Of a stretch of DNA of 64,000 bases, positions 53,825-61,933 are shown piece by piece. Location of the stretch: contig BPGO01000001.1 of the NCBI GenBank assembly GCA_026003075.1, forward strand, positions 124,001-188,000, in the 5' to 3' direction. The notes under the pieces are model-generated. The model did not search any database. It worked only from the letters and a program-made list of their open reading frames with translations, and had not been told where the DNA came from. Position numbers and translations under genes: made by a program. Position 1 is the stretch's first letter. The number at the start of each line of letters is the position of its first letter. Origin of the DNA: Fimbriimonadales bacterium. GTDB lineage: Bacteria > Armatimonadota > Fimbriimonadia > Fimbriimonadales > GBS-DC.

Positions 53825-53846
53825 GGGCGCACCTGCGTGTGCGCCC
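53825..53846. repeat. REP-like palindrome 2
   Basis: GGGCGCAC (53825-53832) and GTGCGCCC (53839-53846) form a perfect 8-bp stem with loop CTGCGT. The loop position and design match palindrome 1, though the stems differ, so they look like two members of one intergenic repeat type. Confidence 0.6.
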
Positions 53847-53885
53847 TTCAATTCCCCATCACCGGTTTTTTGAACCCCCTTCCTC

Positions 53886-53915
53886 TTGAAATCGCGGTCG
53901 GGGGTGTGGTATAAT
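53886..53915 (+). promoter_or_regulatory. Promoter of the tRNA cluster
   Basis: TTGAAA (53886-53891) and TATAAT (53910-53915) are separated by 18 bp. The -10 ends 14 bases before the first base of tRNA-Ala. It is the only promoter in the window where I see a good -35 as well as a perfect -10. Confidence 0.75.
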
Positions 53916-53928
53916 CTACTTCGCTCGT

Positions 53929-54004
53929 GGGGCGGTAGCTCAGCTGGGAGAGCGCTAGAATCGCACTCTAGAGGTCGGGGGTTCGAGTCCCCTCCGCTCC
54001 ACCA
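53929..54004 (+). tRNA. tRNA-Ala (CGC)
   Basis: A 76-base cloverleaf. The acceptor GGGGCGG pairs with CCGCTCC (one G-T), the D arm is GCTC-GAGC, the anticodon stem CTAGA/TCTAG carries loop ATCGCAC with anticodon CGC, and the T arm is GTTCGAGTC. A CCA end is encoded. It reads GCG codons. Confidence 0.95.
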
Positions 54005-54012
54005 TTTGGCGT

Positions 54013-54087
54013 GCGCAGTTAGCTCAGAGGTAGAGCACTTCCTTGACGTGGAAGGGGTCGGAGGTTCGAATCCTCCACTGCGCACCA
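54013..54087 (+). tRNA. tRNA-Val (GAC)
   Basis: A 75-base cloverleaf. The acceptor GCGCAGT pairs with ACTGCGC, the anticodon stem CTTCC/GGAAG carries loop TTGACGT with anticodon GAC, and CCA is encoded. It lies 8 bases after tRNA-Ala, so the two are processed from one transcript. Confidence 0.95.
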
Positions 54088-54098
54088 TTTTATTATTT

Positions 54099-54176
54099 CG
54101 GGGCGTAGCGCAGTATGGTTAGCGCGCCTGCTTTGGGTGCAGGAGGTCCCCGGTTCGAGTCCGGGCGCCCCGACCA
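54099..54176 (+). tRNA. tRNA-Pro (TGG)
   Basis: A 78-base cloverleaf. The acceptor CGGGGCG pairs with CGCCCCG, the anticodon stem CCTGC/GCAGG carries loop TTTGGGT with anticodon TGG, and CCA is encoded. It is the last tRNA of the cluster; its final base abuts the stop codon of the convergent nucleotidyltransferase gene. Confidence 0.95.
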
Positions 54177-55220
54177 TTACTTGCGCACCCGCTGCTTCGC
54201 GTCCACAATCACCCCGTCGAAGATAGCGACATTCGATTTCACTTTGCAGTCGCGCCCGACCACACAGCGCACCAGCATCGTATCACGCATCACGACCGCA
54301 CCGTCCCAGAGAATACTCTCTTGCACGACTGCGCCTTCTTCCACAACACAACCCTCGCCGATCACGCTGTTTTCCAGCACGCGCGCGCCTGCCTCGATGC
54401 GCGAGCCTGAACCAATCATCACGGGATAGCCAATCTCGGCGTCATCGGCGATGTGCACATCCTCGCCAATCCACACGAACTTGCGCTGCTCAGGATAGGG
54501 CATCTGGAGCTGCACGCGCCCGGCTAAAGCATCCCAGTGCGCCTGTTGATAGGTCTTGAGGTTGCCCACATCCTTCCAGTAGCTGGAGGTGAGAAAACCG
54601 TACAGGGGCAATTTGCGCTCAATCAGTAGGGGCAGTAGATTCTTCCCGAAGCCATAGGGCGCACCTCGCGGAATCAGCTCCAGTGCGTCGGGCTCCAGCA
54701 CATAGATTCCGATATTGGCGGCGTTGGAAAAAATCATCTCGCCCTTGGGCTTCTCCAGAAAGCGCGTGATACGCCCCCGTTCATTCAAAAGGGCGATCCC
54801 ATACTCCGACGGGTCTTCCACCAACGAGAGCGCGATGGTGCAAAGGGCTTTCTTCTCCTTGTGAAACTTGATGAGGCGGGTGAGGTCTAAGTCGGTGAGG
54901 TCGTCGCCGCCGATGACAATAAAAGTGTCGTTGAAGAATTCCTCGCAGCGTTTGACGCTCCCCGCATCGCCCCAGAGTTGTTCCTCCTCTGAGTAGTGTA
55001 TCCGCACGCCCCAGCGCGAGCCGTCGCCGAAGTGGGTCTTAATCTGGTCGCCCAGATAGTGCAAGTTGACCATGATTTCGGTGAAGCCATGTTGCTTGAG
55101 GAGATTGACCAGGTGTTCCATCACAGGTCGGTTCACGATTGGAACCATCGGTTTCGGGAGGGCGCGGGTGAGGGGGTCTAAGCGTGAGCCGACCCCCGCC
55201 GCGAGAATCATCGCCTTCAT
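54177..55220 (-). CDS. Sugar-1-phosphate nucleotidyltransferase (NDP-sugar synthase)
   Basis: The 347-residue protein has the pyrophosphorylase signature MILAAGVGSRLDPLTRALPKPM, the GGDD metal-binding segment and a C-terminal left-handed beta-helix with hexapeptide-like repeats (DDAEIGYPVMIGSGSRIEAGA). It activates a sugar phosphate, possibly mannose or glucose, for glycan synthesis. It overlaps the aminotransferase gene upstream by 4 bases, so the pair probably makes an amino-sugar nucleotide. It stops one base after tRNA-Pro, convergent. Confidence 0.88.
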   Translation of the reverse strand: MKAMILAAGVGSRLDPLTRALPKPMVPIVNRPVMEHLVNLLKQHGFTEIMVNLHYLGDQIKTHFGDGSRWGVRIHYSEEEQLWGDAGSVKRCEEFFNDTFIVIGGDDLTDLDLTRLIKFHKEKKALCTIALSLVEDPSEYGIALLNERGRITRFLEKPKGEMIFSNAANIGIYVLEPDALELIPRGAPYGFGKNLLPLLIERKLPLYGFLTSSYWKDVGNLKTYQQAHWDALAGRVQLQMPYPEQRKFVWIGEDVHIADDAEIGYPVMIGSGSRIEAGARVLENSVIGEGCVVEEGAVVQESILWDGAVVMRDTMLVRCVVGRDCKVKSNVAIFDGVIVDAKQRVRK

Positions 55221-56335
55221 ACTGCCATCGCCTCCGAGCGCACGAACTCCAGCACGGTCTCCGCCACCAGCGCGATCTGATCCTCCGTCAGTTCGGAATG
55301 CACAGGTAGCGACAGCGCCTCTTGGGCGGCGCGCTCGGCATGCGGGAAGTCGCCTTCGCGATAGCCCAGAAACTGATAGGCAGGCTGCAGGTGCAGCGGC
55401 AGTGGGTAGTAGACCGCGCTTTCCACACCGCGCGCGCGCAAGTAGTCCCGTAATGCATCTCGCTGAGGCGTGCGTACCGTGAACTGGTGATACACATGGT
55501 AATTATAGGGTCGCACAACGGGCAACTGGAGGGGGGCGTCGGCGAGGAGCGTGCGATAGAGCGCCGCGTGGTACCGTCGCCGATTCGTCCATTCATTCAG
55601 GTAGCGCATTTTCACCCGCAAGATGACCGCCTGCAGCTCATCCAGACGCGCCGTGTAGCCGATGTCTTCGTAGTAGTAGCCACCGTTCATGCCATGCACG
55701 CGCAGGCTACGCACCTTGTAGGCGATAGGTTCCTCGTTCGTGATGACCATGCCGGCGTCGCCAGCCGCGCCGATGTTCTTCGTGGGGAAAAAGCTGAGGG
55801 TCGCTGCGTGGGCAAACGCGCCAATCGGCTCCTCGTAGTGGCGCGCACCAATTGCTTGCGCGGCGTCCTCAATCAGCCACAGCCCATAACGGTCGGCAAT
55901 CTCACGCAGGGCGCGCATCTCTGCCGATTGCCCATATAGGCTCACAGGCAAAATCGCACGGGTGCGCGGTGTAATCGCCGTCTCGACCAGGTTGGGGTCT
56001 AAGTTGTAGGTTTCGGGGTCAATGTCCACAAAGACGGGGACGGCGCCCAGCTGCACAATCACTTCTGTTGTGGACACGAAGGTGAAGGGCGTCGTAATCA
56101 CCTCGTCACCATGTTGCACCCCTACAGCGCGCAGGGCAAGTTTCAGGGCATCCGTGCCCGAACTCACGCCAATCGCATAGCGGGCGTTGCACGCTTGTGC
56201 TACCTCATGTTCCAGAGCCTGCACATGCTCACCCAGAATATAACGCCCGCTCGCCAGCACCTCCAGCAGCATCGGCTCGAGTTCATCCCGAATCCGACGG
56301 TACTGGCTCCCTAAATCTGCCATCCTGACTTGCAA
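55217..56335 (-). CDS. DegT/DnrJ/EryC1/StrS aminotransferase
   Basis: A PLP enzyme of 372 residues: GRYILGEHVQALE, VSSGTDALKLAL, IEDAAQAIGA and the PLP lysine in FFPTKNIGAAGDAG. It transfers an amino group to a keto-sugar nucleotide. TTG 56335 is preferred over ATG 56323 because AAGGAGG lies about 10 bases upstream of it and MQVRMADLGSQY is the usual opening. The frame continues upstream to 56545 without homology. Confidence 0.88.
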   Translation of the reverse strand: MQVRMADLGSQYRRIRDELEPMLLEVLASGRYILGEHVQALEHEVAQACNARYAIGVSSGTDALKLALRAVGVQHGDEVITTPFTFVSTTEVIVQLGAVPVFVDIDPETYNLDPNLVETAITPRTRAILPVSLYGQSAEMRALREIADRYGLWLIEDAAQAIGARHYEEPIGAFAHAATLSFFPTKNIGAAGDAGMVITNEEPIAYKVRSLRVHGMNGGYYYEDIGYTARLDELQAVILRVKMRYLNEWTNRRRYHAALYRTLLADAPLQLPVVRPYNYHVYHQFTVRTPQRDALRDYLRARGVESAVYYPLPLHLQPAYQFLGYREGDFPHAERAAQEALSLPVHSELTEDQIALVAETVLEFVRSEAMAV

Positions 56336-56368
56336 GTCGAATCGTCCTCCTTGGTCTAAACTGCCGAT

Positions 56369-56374
56369 AGTATA
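56369..56374 (-). promoter_or_regulatory. -10 element GG-TATACT for DegT-NDP-sugar operon
   Basis: The minus strand reads CGGGTATACTATC, 33 bases before TTG 56335. It is divergent from the plus-strand TATAAT at 56416-56421. Confidence 0.5.
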
Positions 56375-56415
56375 CCCGCTGGTCAAAAAAGTACAACCCT
56401 TTGCCCCGCACTCGG

Positions 56416-56421
56416 TATAAT
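56416..56421 (+). promoter_or_regulatory. -10 element GG-TATAAT for phasin-like/UbiB genes
   Basis: CTCGGTATAATTCG lies 20 bases before ATG 56442. GGAGGT at 56428-56433 is the ribosome-binding site. Confidence 0.55.
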
Positions 56422-56441
56422 TCGCGCGGAGGTACACAACG

Positions 56442-56759
56442 ATGACAACGATTCGCGAGTTGTTAGAACAGGGCATGCTGCTTGGGCTGGGTGCGGTTTC
56501 ACTGACGCGCGAGACGGCGCAGAATCTGGTGGACGAAATGGTCAAGCGCGGTCAAGCACAGCGCGAGGAAGCCAGCGACATGGTAGAGCAACTCCTCAAG
56601 CGCGGCGAGCGTGAGCGCAACGCCCTGCGCAAACTGATCCGAGAAGAGGTGCAGGAAGTTCTCAAGGAACTCCAGATGCCCACCCATGCCGACCTAAAAG
56701 CGATCGAAAAGAAACTCGACGCGATTCTGCACAAGCTTGAGACCAGTGCGCAGGAGTAA
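56442..56759 (+). CDS. Phasin-like/PhaF-type small coiled-coil protein
   Basis: A 105-residue protein: a glycine-containing hydrophobic stretch (GMLLGLGAVSLT, 11-22), then almost continuous amphipathic helix rich in E, K and R. This recalls the phasin family of polyhydroxyalkanoate granule proteins. It is 3 bases upstream of the ABC1/UbiB kinase gene, a pairing seen in several phyla. No PHA synthase is present, so a granule role is not established. Confidence 0.6.
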   Translation: MTTIRELLEQGMLLGLGAVSLTRETAQNLVDEMVKRGQAQREEASDMVEQLLKRGERERNALRKLIREEVQEVLKELQMPTHADLKAIEKKLDAILHKLETSAQE

Positions 56760-56762
56760 GCG

Positions 56763-58421
56763 ATGCGCCCGATTACGCGGCGCGTGCGCAGCCTGCAGCG
56801 CTATAGGCAGGTTGTCAGTGTTTTGGCGCGGCATGGCTTCGGCGGCGCGCTGGAGTACCTAAGCGTTCACCGACGACTCTCACTGAGCAAAGGCGAGCTC
56901 CGCCCGCCTGAAGAACCGCTCGAATCGCCCGCGCAACACCTACGCGCCGCGATGGAAGAACTCGGTCCCACCTTTATCAAACTGGGACAAATCCTCAGCA
57001 CCCGCTCCGACTTGCTGCCAGAGCCGTTCATCGAAGAGTTGCGCAAACTGCAAGACCATGTGCCGTCCGAACCGTGGGAAGCGATGCGCCCCGTCATCGA
57101 ACACGAGCTCGGACGCCCGCTCGAAGAAGTGTTTGCCACCATCGACCCGGAACCCATCGGCGCCGCGTCGCTCGCGCAGGTCTACGCGGCTGAATTGCGT
57201 GACGGTACTCCCGTCGCCGTCAAGGTGCAACGCCCCAACATTCGCGAAATCGTAGAGCTGGATCTGGAAATCCTGCACGACTTAGCCAGCCTTGCCCAGC
57301 GCACGCAGCTTGGCGAACTGTATGACCCCGAAACCGTTGCCGAAGAATTCGCTTTTACCCTGCTGAACGAGTTGGACTATCGGCGTGAGCGGCGCAATGC
57401 GGAGCAGTTCCGACGCAACTTCGCCGACGAGCCTGCCGTGCTTATCCCTCAGTTCTACGAGGAATACTGCACAGAACGCCTCTTGGTGATGGAGCGTTTG
57501 CAGGGGATCAAAATCGACGCGGTGGACGCGCTGCGTGCTGCAGGACACGATACCTGCGCCATCGCCCGAATCGCTTCGCGCCTGATTATCAAAGAGGTGC
57601 TGGAAGACGGCTTTTTCCACGCCGATCCTCACCCCGGCAACTATCTCATGCTGCCCGACGGGCGGATTGGCGTGCTGGACTTCGGGATGGTGGGCGTGCT
57701 GAACGAGGACGACCGCATCAACCTCGCGCGCTTGTATATCGCGATTGTGCGACTGGATACCCACGCGATTCTGAATGTGTTCGCACGGATGGGGGCGTTT
57801 ACACGCTTTACGGACCGCACGAAACTCGCTCGCGCCGCAGAACGCATAATCAACAAGTATCGTGGGCGCACTCTCAAAGAGAGCCATTTCACCGAGTTCT
57901 GGAACGACCTGACCGAGCTGTGTCGGCATTATCACCTGCGCCTGCCCAGCAACTTATGGCTTGTGGGCAAAACCCTGGTGATGCTGGAGGGCATCGGTAG
58001 GGCGTTAGACCCTGACTATGACCTGTTCGAGGTCTCCAAACCGTTCGTGCGTCAGCTCAGTAAGACCGCGTGGCTGCCAACCCTGAGCAAGCAGGATGTG
58101 TTGGAGCAGTTGGACACCTGGCGGTATCTCTTGCGCGAGATGCCCACGATGCTGATGCAGTGGCTGCAGAGCGTGGAACGCGGCAAAGTGCCTGTGGAGG
58201 CGCAAATCGGCGCGACCCAAGAGACGCTCGACCGACTGGACGCGATGATCACCCGTCTGTCGCTCAGCATACTGGTTGCGGCGTTCATCGTCGGGCTGGC
58301 TCTGCTATTGCCCGTCACACGCGACATCCCGTTCGGCACTCCCCTCACGATAATTGGCTTCTTGGGGGCAACCGTGCTGGGCGTATGGCTGCTGATCTCG
58401 ATTCTCAAGAAAAAGCATTAG
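56763..58421 (+). CDS. ABC1/UbiB-family atypical kinase
   Basis: The 552-residue protein has the KxGQ motif region FIKLGQILSTRSDLLPEPF, the alanine-rich loop GAASLAQVYAAEL, VAVKVQRPN, the catalytic FHADPHPGN and VLDFGMVG, and two C-terminal membrane helices. UbiB/AarF proteins act as ATPases that help isoprenoid-quinone synthesis or lipid transport. In a menaquinone-using organism a role in quinone or lipid handling is likely. Confidence 0.9.
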   Translation: MRPITRRVRSLQRYRQVVSVLARHGFGGALEYLSVHRRLSLSKGELRPPEEPLESPAQHLRAAMEELGPTFIKLGQILSTRSDLLPEPFIEELRKLQDHVPSEPWEAMRPVIEHELGRPLEEVFATIDPEPIGAASLAQVYAAELRDGTPVAVKVQRPNIREIVELDLEILHDLASLAQRTQLGELYDPETVAEEFAFTLLNELDYRRERRNAEQFRRNFADEPAVLIPQFYEEYCTERLLVMERLQGIKIDAVDALRAAGHDTCAIARIASRLIIKEVLEDGFFHADPHPGNYLMLPDGRIGVLDFGMVGVLNEDDRINLARLYIAIVRLDTHAILNVFARMGAFTRFTDRTKLARAAERIINKYRGRTLKESHFTEFWNDLTELCRHYHLRLPSNLWLVGKTLVMLEGIGRALDPDYDLFEVSKPFVRQLSKTAWLPTLSKQDVLEQLDTWRYLLREMPTMLMQWLQSVERGKVPVEAQIGATQETLDRLDAMITRLSLSILVAAFIVGLALLLPVTRDIPFGTPLTIIGFLGATVLGVWLLISILKKKH

Positions 58422-58476
58422 GCAATCGTGAACGCGGCAGGACTCCCCGTCGCAAACGCGAACTGCTGCATACGCT

Positions 58477-59595
58477 ATGAACACGGAACCGAAGCAGCTG
58501 CGACTGGCGTTCGGCGCAGATGTAGGCACGCAAATGAGTGTGACATGGCAAACCCAACGCCCCACCGAGAACCCCGTCGTCGAGTATGGCGAGACCCCTG
58601 CTCTGGGACATCGCGTCCCTGCGGAACGGGTGAGCTATCCGTATGAGACAGGCATCCTCTATCGCGCCCTGATGGGCGACCTGAAGCCCGGTCAACGCTA
58701 CTACTACCGCGTCGGCAGCCAGCAGGGCGGTTTCTCCCGCGCTTATACCTTTCGCACGCCGCAGCGTGGCTTCCACGACTTCGTCTTCACCGCGTTCGCG
58801 GATCACGGTACAACACGCTTTAGCGTGCAGAACTCCCGTAATGTGGCGGCGCTGAACCCTGTTTTTCACTTCATCGCGGGCGACCTCTCGTACGCGAACG
58901 GGCGGCAGCCAGTCTGGGATACCTATCTGGAGCAGTTGGAATTCCTGGCGGCGCGTGTGCCCGTGATGGTGTGCTTCGGCAACCACGAGAACGAGCGTAT
59001 CGGCGAACAGCGCATCGGCTACATCGCCGCCGAGACGCGCTTCGCGATGCCCAACAAGGGACAGTATTACGAATTCACGCTCAGCAACGCCCGCTTCGTC
59101 GCGTTCAACAGCAACGAACCCGATAACGAAGCGCAGTACCAGTGGTTGGAACGCGCCTTGCAACGCGCTCGCCAGGACCGCGCCGTCCGCTGGCTGGTGG
59201 TGTTTGCGCACCATCCGCTTTATGGCTCTACACTACGACGGGGCAACAACGAACGAATGATTCGGCGGTTCCAGCCTCTCTTTGATCGCTACCGCGTCGA
59301 CTTAGTGATTCACGGGCACGATCATGTGTACGAGCGGATGTATCCGATGCGTGGGGGCAAGGCGATCGTACGCTCAGGCAATCGGTATCGGGCAGGCGCG
59401 GGCGTAGTCTATGTAACTTGCGGTGGGGGCGGCGTTTCGCTGTACGACCTTGCCCCCGAGCCCACTCCGTGGACGGCGAAACGCGAGAAGACCTACTGCT
59501 ACCTCAAGGTGCGTGTGCCTGTGCGCGGCGCCCTGCGCGTGGAAGCCTATCGCCTAAACAACACGCTCATCGAGGCGTTCGAGATAGCAGGGTGA
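58477..59595 (+). CDS. Purple acid phosphatase-like metallophosphoesterase
   Basis: The 372-residue protein has an N-terminal fibronectin-III-like domain (1-95; MSVTWQT, YYYRVG) followed by a calcineurin-like fold. Metal ligands are ADHG (D-x-H), AGDLSYAN, GNHENE, FAHHPLYG and HGHDHVYERMYP. Purple acid phosphatases normally are exported, but no signal peptide is visible from ATG 58477 and no upstream in-frame start exists. Either it is cytoplasmic or the start lies beyond a sequence change. Confidence 0.85.
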   Translation: MNTEPKQLRLAFGADVGTQMSVTWQTQRPTENPVVEYGETPALGHRVPAERVSYPYETGILYRALMGDLKPGQRYYYRVGSQQGGFSRAYTFRTPQRGFHDFVFTAFADHGTTRFSVQNSRNVAALNPVFHFIAGDLSYANGRQPVWDTYLEQLEFLAARVPVMVCFGNHENERIGEQRIGYIAAETRFAMPNKGQYYEFTLSNARFVAFNSNEPDNEAQYQWLERALQRARQDRAVRWLVVFAHHPLYGSTLRRGNNERMIRRFQPLFDRYRVDLVIHGHDHVYERMYPMRGGKAIVRSGNRYRAGAGVVYVTCGGGGVSLYDLAPEPTPWTAKREKTYCYLKVRVPVRGALRVEAYRLNNTLIEAFEIAG

Positions 59596-59650
59596 ACGCG
59601 CTGCCCCGCCCAGCGGGAATCTGCCCGACCGCGTCGAACCTCACCTTCTG

Positions 59651-60874
59651 ATGGAACGCGAACGGGAGTTTGTCTCCATACGCTGGGTTGTGGCAGGCAT
59701 CCTGATAGGGATTGTTGGGGGCTTGCTGCTCAATCGCGCGGGTGGCGCGGAGTCGCCGCTGTTTGAGACCGTGTCGCTGGGCGGCGACCTCTTTATTCGT
59801 CTGCTGCGGATGGTCATCGTGCCGTTAGTGGTCGCCTCGCTGATTACGGCGGCGGCGGGGCTCGATACGCGCTACTTGGGCAGGCTGGGTGGGATTACAC
59901 TCATCTACTATACTACCACCACCGTGCTTGCCGCCGCGCTGGGACTACTCGTCGTGAACATTATCGATCCCGGCGTCGGCGCCGTGCTGCAAAGCGTGGA
60001 ACTGCCTAAAGAGATTCAGGAACGCCAACCGCCCACTTTCGCCGACCTCTTGCGCAATATTATCCCCGCGAACCCCATTAATGCGCTTGCCCAGACGGAT
60101 ATGCTCCAGATTATTAGTTTCAGCCTGATAGTGGGCATCGCGTTGAACCTCTTGGGCGACCGTGCGCAGACTGTGAAGCAGTTCGTCAACGAGGTGTTGG
60201 AGCTATCGATGGTGATTGTGCGCTGGGTGCTGTACCTGCTCCCGGTGGGGGTTGCCCTGTTGCTGATGCGCGCGATTGGGCAGGCAGGGGTTGAGGTGTT
60301 CGCCCCCCTGGCGAAATATATGGGCGCGGTGTTGGGTGGTCTGGCAGTTCACGGCTTGATTGTGTTGCCGCTGCTGGTATGGCTGTTGGGTGGGGTGCCA
60401 CCGTGGCGATTCTTGCGCGGCATCGCCCAACCGATGATTACCGCGCTCAGCACGAGCTCCAGTGCCGCGACGCTCCCCGTGACGATGCGCACCGTAGAGC
60501 GCGAGCTCAAAGTGCCCGGCTATATCAGTCGGTTCTGTATCCCCATTGGCGCGACGGTGAACATGGACGGCACGGCGCTTTACGAGGCGGTCGCTGCACT
60601 GTTTATCGCGCAGGCGTATGGCATTTCGCTGGATCTCACGCAGCAGATTATCGTGCTATTCACGGCGACGCTGGCAGCAATCGGCGCAGCGGGCATCCCC
60701 AGCGCAGGGCTGTTCACGATGGTTATCGTGCTTCAGGCAGTGAACCTGCCGCTGGAGGGCATCGGGCTGATTCTGGCGGTGGATCGGGTGTTGGACATGT
60801 TCCGCACGATGGTGAATGTGGAAGGCGACGCGGGCGGCGCCGTCATTCTCACCAACATCGTCGGCACCAAGTAG
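59651..60874 (+). CDS. Dicarboxylate/amino acid:cation symporter
   Basis: The 407-residue polytopic protein of the DAACS/SLC1 family has the serine-rich re-entrant loop TSSSAATLPVT and the substrate- and sodium-binding NMDGTALYEA, plus AAIGAAGIPSAG. It takes up glutamate, aspartate or C4-dicarboxylates with protons or sodium. No ribosome-binding site is obvious upstream of ATG 59651. It converges on argF with a 5-base gap. Confidence 0.9.
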   Translation: MEREREFVSIRWVVAGILIGIVGGLLLNRAGGAESPLFETVSLGGDLFIRLLRMVIVPLVVASLITAAAGLDTRYLGRLGGITLIYYTTTTVLAAALGLLVVNIIDPGVGAVLQSVELPKEIQERQPPTFADLLRNIIPANPINALAQTDMLQIISFSLIVGIALNLLGDRAQTVKQFVNEVLELSMVIVRWVLYLLPVGVALLLMRAIGQAGVEVFAPLAKYMGAVLGGLAVHGLIVLPLLVWLLGGVPPWRFLRGIAQPMITALSTSSSAATLPVTMRTVERELKVPGYISRFCIPIGATVNMDGTALYEAVAALFIAQAYGISLDLTQQIIVLFTATLAAIGAAGIPSAGLFTMVIVLQAVNLPLEGIGLILAVDRVLDMFRTMVNVEGDAGGAVILTNIVGTK

Positions 60875-60879
60875 CCCGC

Positions 60880-61845
60880 CTATTCACCCAGCATCAGCGC
60901 AATCAGTGCTTTCTGCGTATGCAGGCGGTTCTCCGCTTGATCCCACACTGCCGATTGCGCTCCATCCAACACCGCGTCGGTAATCTCCTCGCCGCGACGC
61001 GCTGGCAAACAATGCAGCACGATGGCGTCGGGCTTCGCCAAGCGCAGTAGCGACTCGTTCACCTGATACGGCAGGAATTGACGCATGCGCGCCTCACGCT
61101 CGGTCTCAAAACCCATCGAGACCCACACATCGGTATAAATCACATCGGCATCCGCCACAGCCGCACGGGGGTCGTGGAGCAGTTCCACTGTGCCCCCCGA
61201 CTGCGCCGCGAACGCGCGCGCCTGCTGCAGGATGGATTCGTCCGGCACGTAGCCTTCAGGCGTCGCAATCCGCACCCGATGCCCCAACAACGCCGACAAC
61301 AAGGTGAAACTATGACACACATTATTGCCATCGCCCACCCACGCCAGTGTCAGAGGCTCTGTTCCTTTGCGCTCCTGAATCGTCATCAGATCTGCCAACG
61401 CCTGGCACGGATGCTCGCGATCGCTCAGTGCATTAATCACAGGCGCCTCCGAGAAGCGGGCGAGTTCCTCCAGCGCGGTGTGCAAAAAGACCCGTGCTAT
61501 CACGCCCTGCACCCAACGCCCCAGATTACGCGCGATGTCCATGACGGCTTCGCGCTTGCCCATCTGGATGTCGCTTTGCGTGAGATAGACCCCATGCGCA
61601 CCCATCTGATACAGCCCGACCTCTAAGGTGACGCGCGTTCGCAGGGAAGGCTTTTCAAAAATAAGCGCAAGTGCAGTTGGGCGCGTGAAACGGAACAGTT
61701 CCTGCCCTGCTTGCGTGGCGCGTTTCATCGCATGCGCCAACTGCAACACGACTTGCGCCGTGCGCGGGTTCAAATCGGTAATCGTCAAGTAGTGCTGCGG
61801 CGGATGAGACGCCTGCCACATCGATTTCGCCTGCTCGTAGGTCAT
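60880..61845 (-). CDS. argF: Ornithine carbamoyltransferase
   Basis: The 321-residue protein has the carbamoyl-phosphate motif FEKPSLRTRVTLEV, SDREHPCQALADLMT, the WVGDGNNVCHS block and the ornithine-binding VLHCLPARRGEEIT. It makes citrulline in arginine synthesis. ATG 61845 is chosen because GGAG lies 10 bases upstream and homology starts soon after; the frame runs open to 62097 over the divergent gene. Confidence 0.93.
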   Translation of the reverse strand: MTYEQAKSMWQASHPPQHYLTITDLNPRTAQVVLQLAHAMKRATQAGQELFRFTRPTALALIFEKPSLRTRVTLEVGLYQMGAHGVYLTQSDIQMGKREAVMDIARNLGRWVQGVIARVFLHTALEELARFSEAPVINALSDREHPCQALADLMTIQERKGTEPLTLAWVGDGNNVCHSFTLLSALLGHRVRIATPEGYVPDESILQQARAFAAQSGGTVELLHDPRAAVADADVIYTDVWVSMGFETEREARMRQFLPYQVNESLLRLAKPDAIVLHCLPARRGEEITDAVLDGAQSAVWDQAENRLHTQKALIALMLGE

Positions 61846-61933
61846 CTTTGCCAATCTCCGCAAATCTACAAGTTTACCCCAACGGGCACGCCGCCCATGG
61901 AGAGCAGGAAGCCGCACACGGTTGTGAGAATCT

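Noticed and set aside
53929-54176. tRNA cluster as an integration site for a mobile element
   Set aside because: No integrase gene and no duplicate of a tRNA 3' end were found nearby; flanking genes are ordinary.
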